From Pascua guehoae (Eukaryota; Basidiomycota; Tremellomycetes; Trichosporonales; Trichosporonaceae), in contig BCJX01000002.1 in assembly GCA_001600415.1 (NCBI GenBank), positions 2,639,553 to 2,703,552 of the forward strand: 64,000 nucleotides of DNA, given 5' to 3'. The notes beneath the pieces were generated by a model, which was not told the origin of the DNA, did no database searches, and was given only the letters and a program-made list of their open reading frames with translations. Of this stretch, positions 1 to 11,514 are shown piece by piece. Position numbers and translations under genes: made by a program. Each line of letters starts with the position of its first letter. Within the stretch, counting starts at the first letter, position 1.

Positions 1-429
1 TGCAGTGAACCCTTGTGGGTGACGGTTATTTTTCTCCGCGGCTATGGCACCTGTACAGATGAGGTTTGTTTCGGACACCCCTCGGTTACACATACTGTTG
101 CTTGCTATTGAAGTTGGGTATTCCCAGCGCGGTTTGTGGTCGACTATCACGGCTTCGGTATTCTCCAATTTGGCGGGCATGGGACAGCTTAGTGGAAACA
201 CATATATACGCTAACGACCATGCTGGTGTGCAAGTCGAAACCCCTGTCTATTTATCTGCCACTCCGGGCTACTCACAGCACAAATGAAAAGAAGGCATAC
301 TGTCGACAAGTGCTTTCTACAAAGATCCCATCCCTCCCAAAACGAACCTCTGTGTTGCGCTCAGCCAACGAGCCACTAGATCACTTTTAACACTCCCAAT
401 CTCACTTCTCCTGCCTCCCTTGAATCCAA
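1..429. other. Intergenic, window edge
   Basis: No gene is supported here. A 73-codon open frame at 66-287 shows no recognisable motif. The right part is the 3' flank of the MFS gene that ends at 430. Confidence 0.5.
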
Positions 430-2072
430 TTACAGGTCGTAGCGGAAGCTGTAGTGGCGGTCACCAGTGACGCCCTTCTCGTCCATGAGAAGCTGGTCCT
501 CGGCGGTCATGATGTCGCGGCTCTTGTTGCGCCTTGTCCAGATGATGTACTCAATGGTCATGCCGACCATGGACAACAGCCAGAAGCCGAGACTGACGCC
601 GTGTCCGAGTTTGTAGCCGGGCTTGTCCTGAGAGCGGTAGATCTGTCCAGCAATAACGCCTCCAATGTTACCGATTGTTTGTTGGAAGCCGACCGATGTG
701 GAGCGTTTGCGGTAACCGGCGACGTTTTGGCCGAGCCATGTGACGTGCAGGCCGACGTTGAGATAGATGGCCGTACCGGTGAGAATGCAGGCGACGAGCT
801 TTGGTGGTGTGGATTTGAAGGGGCACAGGAGCATAATGTACCCGATGGTCGTGACGACGGCCAGTGGCATCATGACCTTGTATCGGGTGTTGTATTTTGT
901 TGACACGATTGCAGCGACCACATAGACGGCAGCGCACCCTAAAGAGTCAGCGAATGGTTGTCACAAAAACACGTTGAAAATCAACTCACAGGCATATACT
1001 GGGGCCGTGATACCCTGGCTTGCAATGCGGTCGAACCCGAACTGGTTGATGATAACGACGAGGAAAGTCGCGTAACCGTAGAGACAGACATCGACGCCGA
1101 GTTGGACCAAACCCGAGATCCAGATGACCGGGTCGGTCAATGCCTTCCTGACCTCGACCCACGAGAAGCCATTGTCCTGGTTGTAGGCGGCCTCCTGAGC
1201 TTGGCGAACGTCCATGATAAACTTGTCGCGCTCGCTGAGGTACTTGGCGTGCTGGTGGTGGTCGGCCATGAAGAAGTAGACGCCAAACCCAATAACGCAG
1301 GTGATGATACCTGTCATAACACTTGTCAGCGCGTCATTTGGACAAGGTTGGGCGCAGCCTTCCAACTTACCTTCGATAATATACAACCACCTCCAACCCC
1401 GCAGACCCCCGAGGCCCTCCATCTTGAGGAGGCCAGCGGCGATCAGGCCTCCAATGACACCGGAGAGCGCAGACGAAATGTAAAGGAAGCAAAGACGCAT
1501 GGCCAGCTCCTGGCGCCGATAGAACATGGTCATGTAAAGAACGAGGCAGGGTGACAGTGCGGCTTCAAGGAGACCGAGAATCAGACGGCACGCGAGGACG
1601 GTCGGGTAGTTTCCTGCAAACCCGTTGCCAATACAAACGCCGCCCCAGATCACCACGATGGCAGGGATGAGGCGTGATGGACGTAATGTACGCAGCAGAA
1701 GCGTTGCTGGTGTTTCGAATGTTACATAGGTAACGTAGAAGAGACTTGTCGCCAGCGACAAGCCGTTTGCCGGAAAGTTGAGGTCCTCGACCATGCCACC
1801 CACAGCAGCATTGCCTGCCAGTCAGACCAAGTCCAAAGCAGGGTTGCCAGAGTTGCGCTTAACTCACCAATGTTGGAACGATCAAGGAAGGCAATGAGGT
1901 AGAGAATCATGGCGATAGGGACAATGCGCCTGTCGACCTTGCGGATGACGCTCTTCTCCTCGTGGGGGTCGAGCTCATACTCGGCCAACTCTTCGGTGCG
2001 CCCCTTGGACTGCGTTGGCACCGGCTTGGTATCAACCTCGTACGCCTCCTTCTCATTCTCGAGGTGACTCAT
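430..2072 (-). CDS. Dal5-type MFS permease (anion:cation symporter family)
   Basis: Exons 2072-1868, 1814-1371, 1310-990 and 938-430 join to 492 aa, the usual length for the family. The start ATG at 2072 has a CGCC context. A short acidic cytosolic N-terminus leads into FLDRSNIGNAA at about residues 60-70, the helix-1 signature of the fungal allantoate/nicotinate/vitamin permease family. About 12 hydrophobic segments follow, with RLILGLLEA and an LYGY/TAPVYA stretch later. It should sit in the plasma membrane and import a small organic anion by proton symport. The substrate cannot be read from sequence. It is divergent from a DUF1445 gene and near oxoprolinase genes, which suggests a pyroglutamate, D-glutamate or related amide/lactam substrate (inference). 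The intron at 1370-1311 is a multiple of three with no stop, so retention would add 20 residues. Confidence 0.88.
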
Positions 2073-2089
2073 GGCGAGCGAGGTAAGGG

Positions 2090-2132
2090 GTGTGTGTATG
2101 TCTCTGTGTGTGTGTGTGTGTGTGCGTGTGGG
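2090..2132. repeat. (TG)n microsatellite
   Basis: Nearly pure TG dinucleotides, interrupted by TATGTCTC, just upstream of the MFS ATG and probably in its 5' leader. On the coding strand it reads as a CA tract. Confidence 0.9.
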
Positions 2133-2824
2133 TGGTTGGTAGAGAGTGTTGGGCTGATAGGTCCGTTGGTTGGAAGAGCCCTGGTATGTGTGTGCGTGTG
2201 GTTTGTGGTGGTTTGTACCTCTGCACGCCGATGAAGAGGCGGTTCGATGTCGAATGGGTCGCAACGATCCTCAGAGGTTAGGTTATTTTGTATCTTTCAC
2301 GCCGACTCCTGCGCACGGTGCTCGGAGGGGTACACGGAGCCCGAGCGGGAGGTGGTGTGGAGTAGATGCGCATGATTGCCTGCATGGTTGGAATTGAGAT
2401 GCCGTCACCCTGTAGTTTGTTGTACGGAACTGTCGCGGACCGCTGCCAAGAGACGCCGATGTGGTAGCGATGCCCAAACGAGGGCCTAGTTCTAGATCTG
2501 GTCACATGGGTCGGCAGTTCCGCCGTCATTGCGCGCATGCGCGCATTTACGCGCGCTACAGGCGGCGGCTAGAAGCCCCAGAGGACTGGAATGTTTGCTG
2601 GTATCCGGACGGAACAATGAGATGCCGCATCGGCCAATGGCGGCGTCGTGCCTTGAGTCTGGTGGCCCTGCCCAAAGTCAAGTTAATTTCACGTTCACTT
2701 TGACACTTTGCCGATAAGCACAGCCGCTCCTGCCGAGCGGGCCCACCCCGCTCTGACCGACCGATGGTGGCCCACATGGTTTTGAGACTAAACCTTCGAC
2801 AATGACGAGACCAGCCCGCTTCAC

Positions 2825-2940
2825 TTCCGCTCCACACCTCCGCCACGACTCCGACTGTCAGTCTTCCGCTCAGATTCCGACTAGTACAAGTCAACCTCGG
2901 CCGCTCGTTTCCCCCACTGTGTGTTCCGCTCACATACCGA
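2825..2940 (+). promoter_or_regulatory. YTCCG box array, 11-bp-spaced pairs
   Basis: YTCCG or near-YTCCG boxes start at 2825, 2838, 2849, 2864, 2875, 2924 and 2935. Three pairs (2838/2849, 2864/2875, 2924/2935) are exactly 11 bp apart. The best pair is TTCCGCTC-N3-TTCCGACTA at 2864-2883, and 2924-2942 repeats it with TACCGATA as second half. They lie 215-330 bp upstream of the DUF1445 ATG. CCG/CGG triplets are the classic half-sites of Zn2Cys6 proteins, and such a gene lies in the cluster. The role as binding sites is inferred. Confidence 0.6.
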
Positions 2941-3153
2941 TAGACTTCGCTCCATTGTGATTCTTGCAAAGAAAGATCCGTCGCGTCGCTCGGGTTATCG
3001 TGTGTGGAAAATGGACGCACAGGACAGCCCCGAGAAGCTGGAGAGTGATACAATAACCCAAGAGCAACGACTTTGACGCTCGTCAACCTCCCACTCCCCC
3101 CACCTACATCATCGATCCGCCCACCGCGACCTACTCGCCATCGACAGCGTATC

Positions 3154-4193
3154 ATGACTATCCAGACTTCGACCCAGACGTCCACCCAGCCAGCCCAGGC
3201 CAACCGCACACCCGTCGTAAACGGGACCAAGACAGTCTCTGGCCTCCACAACGCAGCATCAGTGCGCGCCGCCGCTCGTAGCGGTGCACTGCGTGGTGTC
3301 ACAGCGGGACTGTGCCCGGGCCAAGTGCAGGCCAACCTTCTCATCCTGCCCGCGCGCTACGCCGACGACTTTCGCAATCTTTGCCACCGAAACCCAGTCC
3401 CATGTCCCCTGCTCGCCGAGAGCCGCATGCCCGGTGACGTCGGATTTGCTCCTGGTGTCGCCGATGACACGGACATCACGACAGACGTACCAGGCTACAA
3501 TGTGTGAGTGGTGTAAAGAGGCGGCACATGTCCAGGTTGGGCTCATGCTGACAACTAGGTATCGAGACGGCAAGCTGGTCGAGGGAGATATCGCCACCGC
3601 GAGGCACGTGTGGGAGGAGGACAGTGTGGCTTTCCTGAGTGAGTCTGTCAGACACCACGCTGGTCGCTGGGCCCTTGCTGATATAAACAGTCGGGTGCTC
3701 GTTCACGTTTGAGGACGCCCTCTTGGCAGCAGGCATGGGCGTACGGCACATTGAGAACGGCAAGAACGTGCCCATGTACAACACGAGCGTGAGGCTCATG
3801 CCCGCGGGCGTGTTCAGTGGGTGCATGGTCGTCTCGATGCGCCCGTTCCTAGCTGCGGACATCGACCGTGTCCGAGACATCACGAGGGTCTACAGCCGAG
3901 CACACGGCGAGCCTGTGGCATGGGTGAGTAAAGGGCTGCACATGTGACGAGTTGGGTATCGTGTTGCTGACCATCAGGGGTGGGATGGAGCAGCCGCCCT
4001 TGGCATTGCCGACGTCCACAGCCCGGAATATGGCGACGCACCCGAGCTCCGCGACGGCGAAGTGCCGGTCTTTTGGGCGTGTGGGGTTACCCCACAGCTC
4101 GTGGTCATGAACAGCGGCGTGAGCGGCACGATCGTTGGGCATGGACCAGGCAAGATGTTCTGTCTCGACTGGGAGGCTGAACAGGTCTTCTGA
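3154..4193 (+). CDS. DUF1445 / D-glutamate cyclase-like (YcsI-type hydro-lyase family)
   Basis: Exons 3154-3503, 3559-3638, 3691-3923 and 3978-4193 give 292 aa, close to bacterial YcsI proteins (about 260-290). Family landmarks appear in order: [19 protein letters not shown] and RNPVPCPLL in the first third, YRDG, the spliced [23 protein letters not shown], a histidine-glycine-x-proline turn, [11 protein letters not shown], and GPGKMF near the C-terminus. The human relative DGLUCY, whose N-terminal half is this domain, makes 5-oxo-D-proline from D-glutamate. Other members are annotated only as putative hydro-lyases. In Bacillus subtilis, ycsI sits with the pxpABC oxoprolinase genes, and here oxoprolinase halves lie 5 kb away. 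No targeting peptide is obvious, so cytosolic or mitochondrial location is open. Reaction assignment is by homology only. Confidence 0.88.
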
Positions 4194-6362
4194 ATCATGG
4201 GCGCATCGCGAAGAACACAGTGAACCCCGTTGAGCCATTAGCATTGCCCCCAAGGGCACAGTTGTTGTATGTGAAATGTCAATATGATGATGGATGAGAT
4301 GAATCGAGGAAAGGAAAGACTGGAAAAGTGGTGTAAATGTGTCAGTCAGCTTCTGGTATCAATGGGCTACATGGGGCAGACCCCAAGGCATGTGGAGGCG
4401 CGTGGTGAAGGGTGAACGGGTCCACGTCGTTTGCTTCTTCGTTCTTATACGTCAGCATGATCACTTTCTGCAACGTCGAATCCATGTCCTATATGCATCC
4501 CACAAGCCAACCTAGTGGCAAAGTTGCTCACCCTGGGAAACCCGGACTGATACCGTGCCACGAGACATCTGTTCAGTCTGAGCAGCAACAAGGAGGCTCC
4601 ACCTAGTGGTGACCTCTTTGTAACGTGCAAGCTTGCTGAGATTCTGTCACTCCATTGAACCTTCCACACCCCGGGCTTCGTACTCCCTCGTGATGCATTC
4701 AGACATCAGAGACAGAGTGTACCATCCGTGACCATGACCACTTCATTCAGCCAAAAGGCCGAGTACTATGAGGCCATGGGTGTGGTTACTGAACCATCCC
4801 TTCAGCGAGTTCCGAGCTCAAGATCCGCATCAACTTGGCTCACAAAACACTTAAAATTCGATCCAACTGAGACATGGGCATGCGAAGGGGAGAAATACAA
4901 AGTATGTGCTAGGGTTGAGAACCTCGTGTTGTCCTGCTGCTCACCTTCCACCATAGCCAGCTGTGGCAGGCCCAACCAATGCACAACTGGAAACCCGATA
5001 AGCTATTCCAGTGGGCATATTGGCCAAAGTTACGCACAGTATCATGTGCTAAAAGAATCTGTTGGTAGGCTCATCTTGAAGGCTGGACATTGGACTGCAC
5101 ACTGTGTGCGTTGGGCGCCTTACCCTTTCGAAGGAAGCCCCCGGACGATGTTGGGATCGGAAAAGGATAGAGTCACCACTGCAACTTGTCCTGTTTCGGT
5201 GGGAGCACCCCGGCAGCGACGCGTCTATGGTGGGGGCCTTTCGTGGCCATCCTCCTTAGAGGAAATCGCACGAGGAATGATTGCTAGCTATGCGGGCGAC
5301 ATTCACCACTAAAGAAGACAAGGACGAGGGGAGCGATGAAGACAAAGCTCAAACCCATGGATGACGGTTGGTTCTCCTCATCACTCTGAAGGGGGGCGAT
5401 TTGAAGCCTTTCAATCCATGCAGTGCCATGGCGGAGGGCCAATGGGCTTTGCGGCGCACTTTGACGCATCAATGTGTGACAATAAATCAACTCTGCAAGG
5501 AGCAGGCGAGCGATCTGCCTCGATCTGTGGCACCGCACCCCTCAATCTTCCGACTCTCCAGTTCTCCTCACGACCCCACCCCCATTCTCTATTTCAAATC
5601 GACCTCCCGTCTGCCCCAGCCCTCCCCCGTCTGTCACCCGCTGTGGCCGCTTCGCTTTTCACCCTGCCGCATGTCTCCGTCTCACCAAAACCCCCACATC
5701 CGTGCTGGGCGTTGTGGGCTCTACCTCCCAGCAACATTCTTCCCCTCCTCGCAACCCGCTCCCCATTTAATCCGCTCCCCTTAATTGTTCCGTATCTCTC
5801 GTCGCCGTATCAAGAGGTTTGTCCTGCATGGGCTATGCACAGCAAGGACTGGGCAGAGCAAAATGGAAGGGTAAACCAGCCTTGGCTCCCAAAATTGAAC
5901 CCAGTGACTGATCCTTATCCGACTCGGCCAACGTAACCCCTCTGTGTCTGCAGTAGTCTTTGGGGACCCCATGCGAAACAGGTGACCCTCACATTGATCT
6001 TGACTTGGAGAATGCAAACTCGAGACAAGTAAAGTGCGCATTCTGAGCGGGGTGACATGGTGACAATCAGTGATGCTTATCGCCTACCTGGATGGTGAGC
6101 GGAATTTGGACGGAGCCATCCCAGCCGCGTGGCCCGCGGGCAACCGCCACCAACCGATGCAACCGATGCTTCCCTTTGGCCCAGGGCTAAACCCCGCCTT
6201 CCCCGCAAATCCAACTTGGTAACCTCCTTCCCCCCCCCCCGACAATACCACCCCCGCCCACGGCCACACGGGCTTGTGCGTGCGAGTCACTCACACACAA
6301 AGAAACTCGACTGATCACAATTTGCTATCGTCTCCATCCTCTCCACAAACATTCCTTCACCC
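4194..6362. other. Long intergenic region; possible gene remnant
   Basis: This 2.2-kb spacer lies between the DUF1445 and regulator genes. An open frame at 4728 starts MTTSFSQKAEYYEAM. Splicing a good intron (4902-4963, GTATGT to CCAG) leads into a W-rich stretch (HNWKPDKLFQWAYW) that meets TAG near 5070, after which the same frame stays open to about 5165. This may be a decayed gene or chance. I do not recognise it. The stretch 5540-6300 is pyrimidine-rich, as in a promoter or leader. Confidence 0.3.
6100..6115 (-). promoter_or_regulatory. CGGAA-N6-CGGAG pair upstream of the Zn2Cys6 gene
   Basis: CGGAATTTGGACGGAG at 6100-6115 is, on the minus strand, two YTCCG boxes 11 bp apart. This is the same spacing as in the DUF1445 and oxoprolinase promoters. 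It lies about 250 bp upstream of the regulator ATG, which would fit autoregulation (inference). Confidence 0.45.
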
Positions 6363-9136
6363 ATGCCTCCAGCTAGCGAGTCGTCTTCGTCCTCGCGCAA
6401 GCGTCACAATGTGTCTCAAGCATGCATCAACTGCCGCCAACGGTGTGTCAACAACCAACCGCCACCCCAGCACAGCAACTGACGGGCAGGAAGAAGAAGT
6501 GCGACGGTCGAATGCCTGTCTGCGGCACTTGCGACACTTACAAGGTATGCCATCGTGTGCTGTTGGATATCGGGGGTGGTGCTGCTGGATGTTGCCCAAG
6601 TACTTGAAAGCCCTTCTTGCTTGGCGCGCGCGCACGATTGTTACTGGTGTTGTCGGTGTCTCATGCCCGAAAGCCATGACTAACTTGGACGCAGGACGAA
6701 TGTGTGTGGAACTCGCGTGCCGACTGGCGCAAGTCTGTCTCGCGCACCGAGGCGAATGCGCTGCGTGCACGCGTTGCCGCGCTGGAGCGACAGCTGCAGC
6801 TGGCAAATGGACGAGGAGGAGAGAGCTCGATGCAGGGCATGCACAGCATGTCAGACAGCGCCATGAGTTCGACAGGAAACATGACGACAATGGACGCGCC
6901 AAGCATACAGGGAATCCCGAGCGTATCGAGCAACGGCATGATGGATTCTCCTGAAGACACGCGGTTTGGCATGACTACCGCATCCCCAGCGTTATGGGAG
7001 GACAGCGAGTCGCGGCGCCGGAGCGAAGTGAGGGGTACGCGCCGGTTCTCGACGGCAGTCGAGGACGATATCGAAGACATCATGGTACGCACCGCCCAGA
7101 TAGTGTCGCCTCTCTCTCGTCTATACTGACTCGTACAGGTCCAGGATAGCCGCGGACAGCTCCGTGTACACGCGCAGACGAGCGCCTTCCGCCATCGGAG
7201 TGGCGCCGAGCCGGCACAGCTCACCAGCCCCAAGGCCTCAAACCGTCCCGCTCGGGCCGCCGTTCGGGATGATAAGAGGTGGGCAAGATATCTTCCCGAC
7301 TTTCATCTTACCCGTGCGCAACACGATACGGCTGTCGATAGGTTTTTCAGATATTTTGCGTGCTGGGGTGAGTTGTCTGATTGATTGTTCGGGAATGGGG
7401 AGGAGGGACTGAATGGCGCTGATGCTTGTACAGCCCAACGAGTCATACCCCACCTGTTCTACCGCGACATGGAGATTGCAGTATGGGCAGACGACAATGA
7501 CGACTTGCACGCCTTGGCGCCCAACTACTCACGTCTGCTTCACAACTACGTTCTCGCTCTGGGTCTGGCCTTCTCAGACGAGGAGCATCTCCGTGTGCTG
7601 AGTACTCGCCGAATCTTCGCAGCCGAGGGTAACCGACACTTTGAACATGAGTGCGCCAATCCCTGCGTAGGAACAGTACAAGGAGTAGCTGTCCGTGCCT
7701 CGTTCTCCAGCACCATGGGTGACTACTCGCTGGGCTGGGTCTACCACGGCGTTGCAACGAGGCTGTGTTACGCACGTGAGTACACCCCCAGTGGGAATGC
7801 TAGTTATCGTGTTGGTCGAGAAGCTTATTCCAGTCGGACTTCACGTCGATACATCACCACTTGTCGCGCGCGGAAAGCTCGACCCCGAGACTGCGGCCCA
7901 GCGCGTGGCGACATTCTGGACAACGTACAGCCAGGAGGGCTTGTGGGGCGTCTATATTGGCCGACGACCGATGACTGTCGATTACTCGTAAGCACTGATT
8001 ATTATGGGCGACGCTGACGGTAGTGTGCCACCACCGACAGCAGACCCAGCAGTAGACAGGTCACTGTGGCAATGGCCACCAGGTCCCCGAAGTCACCTCC
8101 CTCCACAACGATCATATCTGAGTCTTGCGTTTGTGCACACTGCCAGTCTCGTGCAGATTCTGACCGAGGTTACGCGTATATTGTGCGTTGCGGTTGCGTA
8201 GTCTGTTACTGACAACAGATGGACGCAAGGAAACAAGGCCATGCTCATCGAGTCGGGGACAATACAGCGCCTCAACGAGATGCTGGATTCTTGGCGAGAT
8301 GGTCTCCCACCCCCACTGGTGGTTGACCCGGCCAGCGCGGACCCAGCTCTCCCCCACATTCTCATGCTCAACCTTACGTGGCACTGGATCGTCATGCTCC
8401 TCTTCCATCCCTTTAGCCAGGTGACTTGTTCTACGTCGCAGAATATTGGTACCGTCGCAATGACCGTGAGTCACTGCCGCCGTCTTATGGGGAGCTCTGC
8501 GGTGCCTCCAGGCTGCTTCCAACATTGCATCCCACTAACTCCAGCGCTGCTACCAAGCTGCCACCACCGTCGTTCAGCTCGCGACTCTGTGGCGCGACCA
8601 ACACGATCTGCGCTTTACGCCGCCGACAATGACTGCCATCATTTACAGTGCCGGCACGTCATTCGTCCTCGCCGCAGCCCAGGCTGCACTCCCAGCGCAG
8701 TCTGCAGCAGCGATACAGGGTGTACATTCGTGCCTACGGATGCTCGCCGAGGTCGGGCAGACCTGGGAGGCAGGGATGCAGCAGGCAGCCGTCCTACAGG
8801 ACCTCCTGGACGAGTGTTCCGTCGAGCTACCGTCGTTGATGGACGACGCAAACCCTCAGTGGCAACAGGCACCGGACGTTGGGCGAGCGCCAAACGTGGA
8901 AGTGAGTATGGGCTATGAGTAACATTCGGGTAGATACGCTGGCTAACATGCAGACCCAAAACGCAAATCCCCAGGCCGGCACGTCGAATGACCAGGCGCT
9001 GCAGTCTCAGGGCCTCGCGTGGACCGACAAATCCGTCGACCAGTTTGACCAGTTTATCCAGAGCCTGCTTACCCAGAGCACCATGCCCATTGCGCCCATG
9101 GGTGACGTGACGGGTTTGTTGGAGGGGCTACTATGA
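6363..9136 (+). CDS. Zn2Cys6 fungal transcription factor
   Basis: Ten exons (6363-6442, 6490-6544, 6695-7084, 7139-7367, 7434-7775, 7834-7987, 8024-8182, 8219-8465, 8545-8901, 8954-9136) encode 731 aa. The binuclear zinc cluster is C21, C24, C31, C38, C41, C48 (CX2CX6CX6CX2CX6C). It is assembled from three exons, so correct splicing is needed for DNA binding. A heptad-like segment (about residues 60-75, NALRARVAALERQL) suggests dimerisation. The middle and C-terminal part matches the fungal-specific regulatory domain: RVIPHLFYRDM, LGLHVD, PGPRSHLPPQRSYL, and RCYQAATTVVQLATLW. The last 60 residues are Q-rich and may be activating. Its place inside the cluster makes it the likely pathway regulator. 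The inducer is unknown. Confidence 0.92.
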
Positions 9137-9605
9137 GTCAATTACCGAGGCGGGAGTGATGTGGCACTTTTGGACCTTTGGAAGGATTGGCGACGGCGGC
9201 GGTGTATTTTGCCGTCGTATAATCGTATCATCGTTTGTAACCCTCACATGTACACTGCTGTACTGTTTATTTGCGTGCGTTCAACTTGGCCCAAGGTCGC
9301 CCTTAGGACTCTAATAAGTGGTGGCAAGCGCTGGACAGTCATCTTGACCAAGGATGATGGGACATGCCAAAGTCTATCCCCATAGACGACGCAGGCTGCG
9401 ACGGCTCGACGTTTGAAAGACACAGTGTCTATTATCTCAACAGTGACGTTCGACCCGCTTTCTCTTACTCTCTTGCTGTGGTACTCTGTTACTATCTTAC
9501 TCTGTTGTCATTGCCGCATGCCACAGTTGAAAAGATGCGGCCTTTTAGGTATCAACACGAACCAGTTGCATACAAGCCAGCTACAAACCCCATCGCTAGA
9601 CTCCT
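9137..9605. other. Convergent intergenic region
   Basis: The 3' ends of the regulator (+) and the HyuB-like gene (-) face each other here. No gene or RNA was seen in the spacer. Confidence 0.5.
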
Positions 9606-11514
9606 CTAAAACTCAACCCTAGCAGCATCCGCAAGCCTCCCCCTGGCCTCCCACTCAAACGTGGGCCTATTCTCGGGCTCGCTCACATCTCCGGCACCCC
9701 ACGCACCGCCGCCGGGTGTGTGCAGCTCAAACACATCGCCGGCGGCAAAGTCCATGGTGCCCTTGCCGCCCGTCGAGATGGTGCGGGTACTTCCGTCCTG
9801 GGCGCGCCTGATCCAAAAGTTGCGGCCCATCGCGGCGTCATCGCCGCCTTCGAGGCCGTACGGCGCCCGCGCGCGGCGCTCGCTCATGATCGAGACCTTG
9901 AGCGGCTCGAGGAACTGGTACGCGCGCACGGTGCCGTCGCCGCCGCGGTACTTGCCGCGCCCACCCGAGCCGTCGCGGAAGTGGAACGCCTGGAGGAGGA
10001 CGGGATACCTGCGCTCGAGGATTTCGGGGTCGGTGATGCGTGTGTTGGTCATGTGCGTGCTGGGCGGGAATTAGCAAATGGCGAAACGTAACTTCTCGGC
10101 AAGCGCGACTCACTGAACGCCAGAGGTGCCGTGCCAGCCTGGTCCGGCACCGCTGCCGCCGCAAATCGTCTCGTAGTATCCCCACCCCTCGGTGACCTCG
10201 CCCGTGACGGGGTCCTTGCCGCCGACGCCGAAAGTGAGATTGTTCGTGTCGCCCTGCGACGCGGCGCACGCCTTGAAGGCCTTGAGGACGACGTCGGTGA
10301 CGCGCTGCGACGTCATGACGTTGCCGCCACACACGGCCGCCGTGACCGAAGGCGAGAGGAACGAGCCCTTGGGGATGCGGAACTCGATGGGCACCAGGCA
10401 GCCCGCGTTGAGCGGAATGTCCTCGCCAATCATGGCGCGCAGGCAGTAGATGACGGCCGCGTGGACGACACACTCGGGTGCATTCAGGTTGCCGCGGAGC
10501 TCGGGACCGGTGCCCGCGAAATCAAAGATGGCGTTGCCCGTGGTCTCGTCAATGGTGACGCTGAGGCAGATGGGTGACCCGTCGTCGAGATAGTCGATGG
10601 CGGAGAATTTCGAGCCAATCTTGGGCACGTTTTCCTTGAGCATGGTGCGCACGGCCTGTTCGGCGTTGCTTGTCCGTCAGCGATATCCTCTAGGCAGGTA
10701 GGTAGGCAGGGACAGAGTGAGATTAGACTGGCCCCAAAACTCACTCCCTGATGTGGTCCATGTAGGCGTGGACGGTGGGCAGTCCCCACTCGTCGACGAG
10801 CTGGGTGAGGAGCTGCATGCCCTTGTGGTTTGCGGCAATCTGTGCCTTGAGGTCGGACTCTACGTCGCGAAAGTTGCGGCAACCAGAGCAGCCGGGATAC
10901 TGGGCGGGGTCCTCTACGAGGGCCTTGTACACTTCTTGGCGGTTGTAGAAGCCCTCTTTGACCACCTTGATGGACCCGATCATTGCGCCCTCCTCGTGGA
11001 GCGTGGTGGACGTGGGCGGCATGGACCCGGGGAGGATGCCGCCAATGTCGGCATGGTGGGCGCGGCTCGCGCTGAAGAAGATAATCTTGGTCGAGTCGTT
11101 GGGGTCAAAACACGGTGTGACCACTGTCAAGTCGGGGAGGTGCGACCCGCCCGACGACGGGGCGTTGGTGAGCAACACGTCGCCGGGCTTGAGCGTGCCC
11201 GCGTGCAGCGCCACCTGGAACTTTACACAGCTGCTCATGCTGCCCAGGTGGACGGGCATGAATGGCGCATTGGCGACGAGGTCGCCCGTCGGCGCAAACA
11301 CGGCACACGAGTAGTCGAGGCGTTCCTTGATGTTGGTCGAGATGGACGTCTGCTGCAGACTCCGCCCCATCGCCTCGGCGATGGACATGAAGCGGTTCTG
11401 GCTGGCCGTCAGCGAGGCTACAGTGGGTACGTGTCGAGCAGCCGACCACACTCACAAGACAGAGAGGGTGATGGGGTCGTACGGGACGACGCGGTCCTGG
11501 CTCGTAACGGTCAT
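9606..11514 (-). CDS. HyuB-like 5-oxoprolinase / N-methylhydantoinase B subunit
   Basis: Exons 11514-11456, 11401-10745, 10668-10114 and 10059-9606 give 574 aa, normal for a stand-alone HyuB protein. Family blocks appear in order: [19 protein letters not shown] (created by the first splice), [75 protein letters not shown] (second splice), [39 protein letters not shown] and [14 protein letters not shown] (third splice). The family works with a HyuA partner in ATP-dependent opening of 5-oxoproline or hydantoin rings. In human OPLAH and yeast Oxp1 this domain is the C-terminal half of one ~1290-aa chain; here it is a separate gene. It shares a 581-bp promoter with the HyuA-like gene. Confidence 0.93.

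Larger units (their letters stand above)
2073..3153. promoter_or_regulatory. Divergent promoter, MFS permease / DUF1445 gene
   Basis: A 1.08-kb spacer drives genes on both sides. Near the MFS start is a (TG)n microsatellite at about 2090-2132. A perfect palindrome GCGCGCATGCGCGC lies at 2531-2544. The part nearer the DUF1445 gene holds the 11-bp-spaced YTCCG pairs listed separately. Long open frames on the minus strand across 2556-3344 are antisense shadows with no family features. Confidence 0.6.

Noticed and set aside
2556..3344. A 262-codon minus-strand open frame over the DUF1445 promoter and first exon
   Set aside because: It is antisense to a well-supported gene, Arg/Gly/Ser-biased, shows no domain features, and starts within the conserved coding exon of the other strand.
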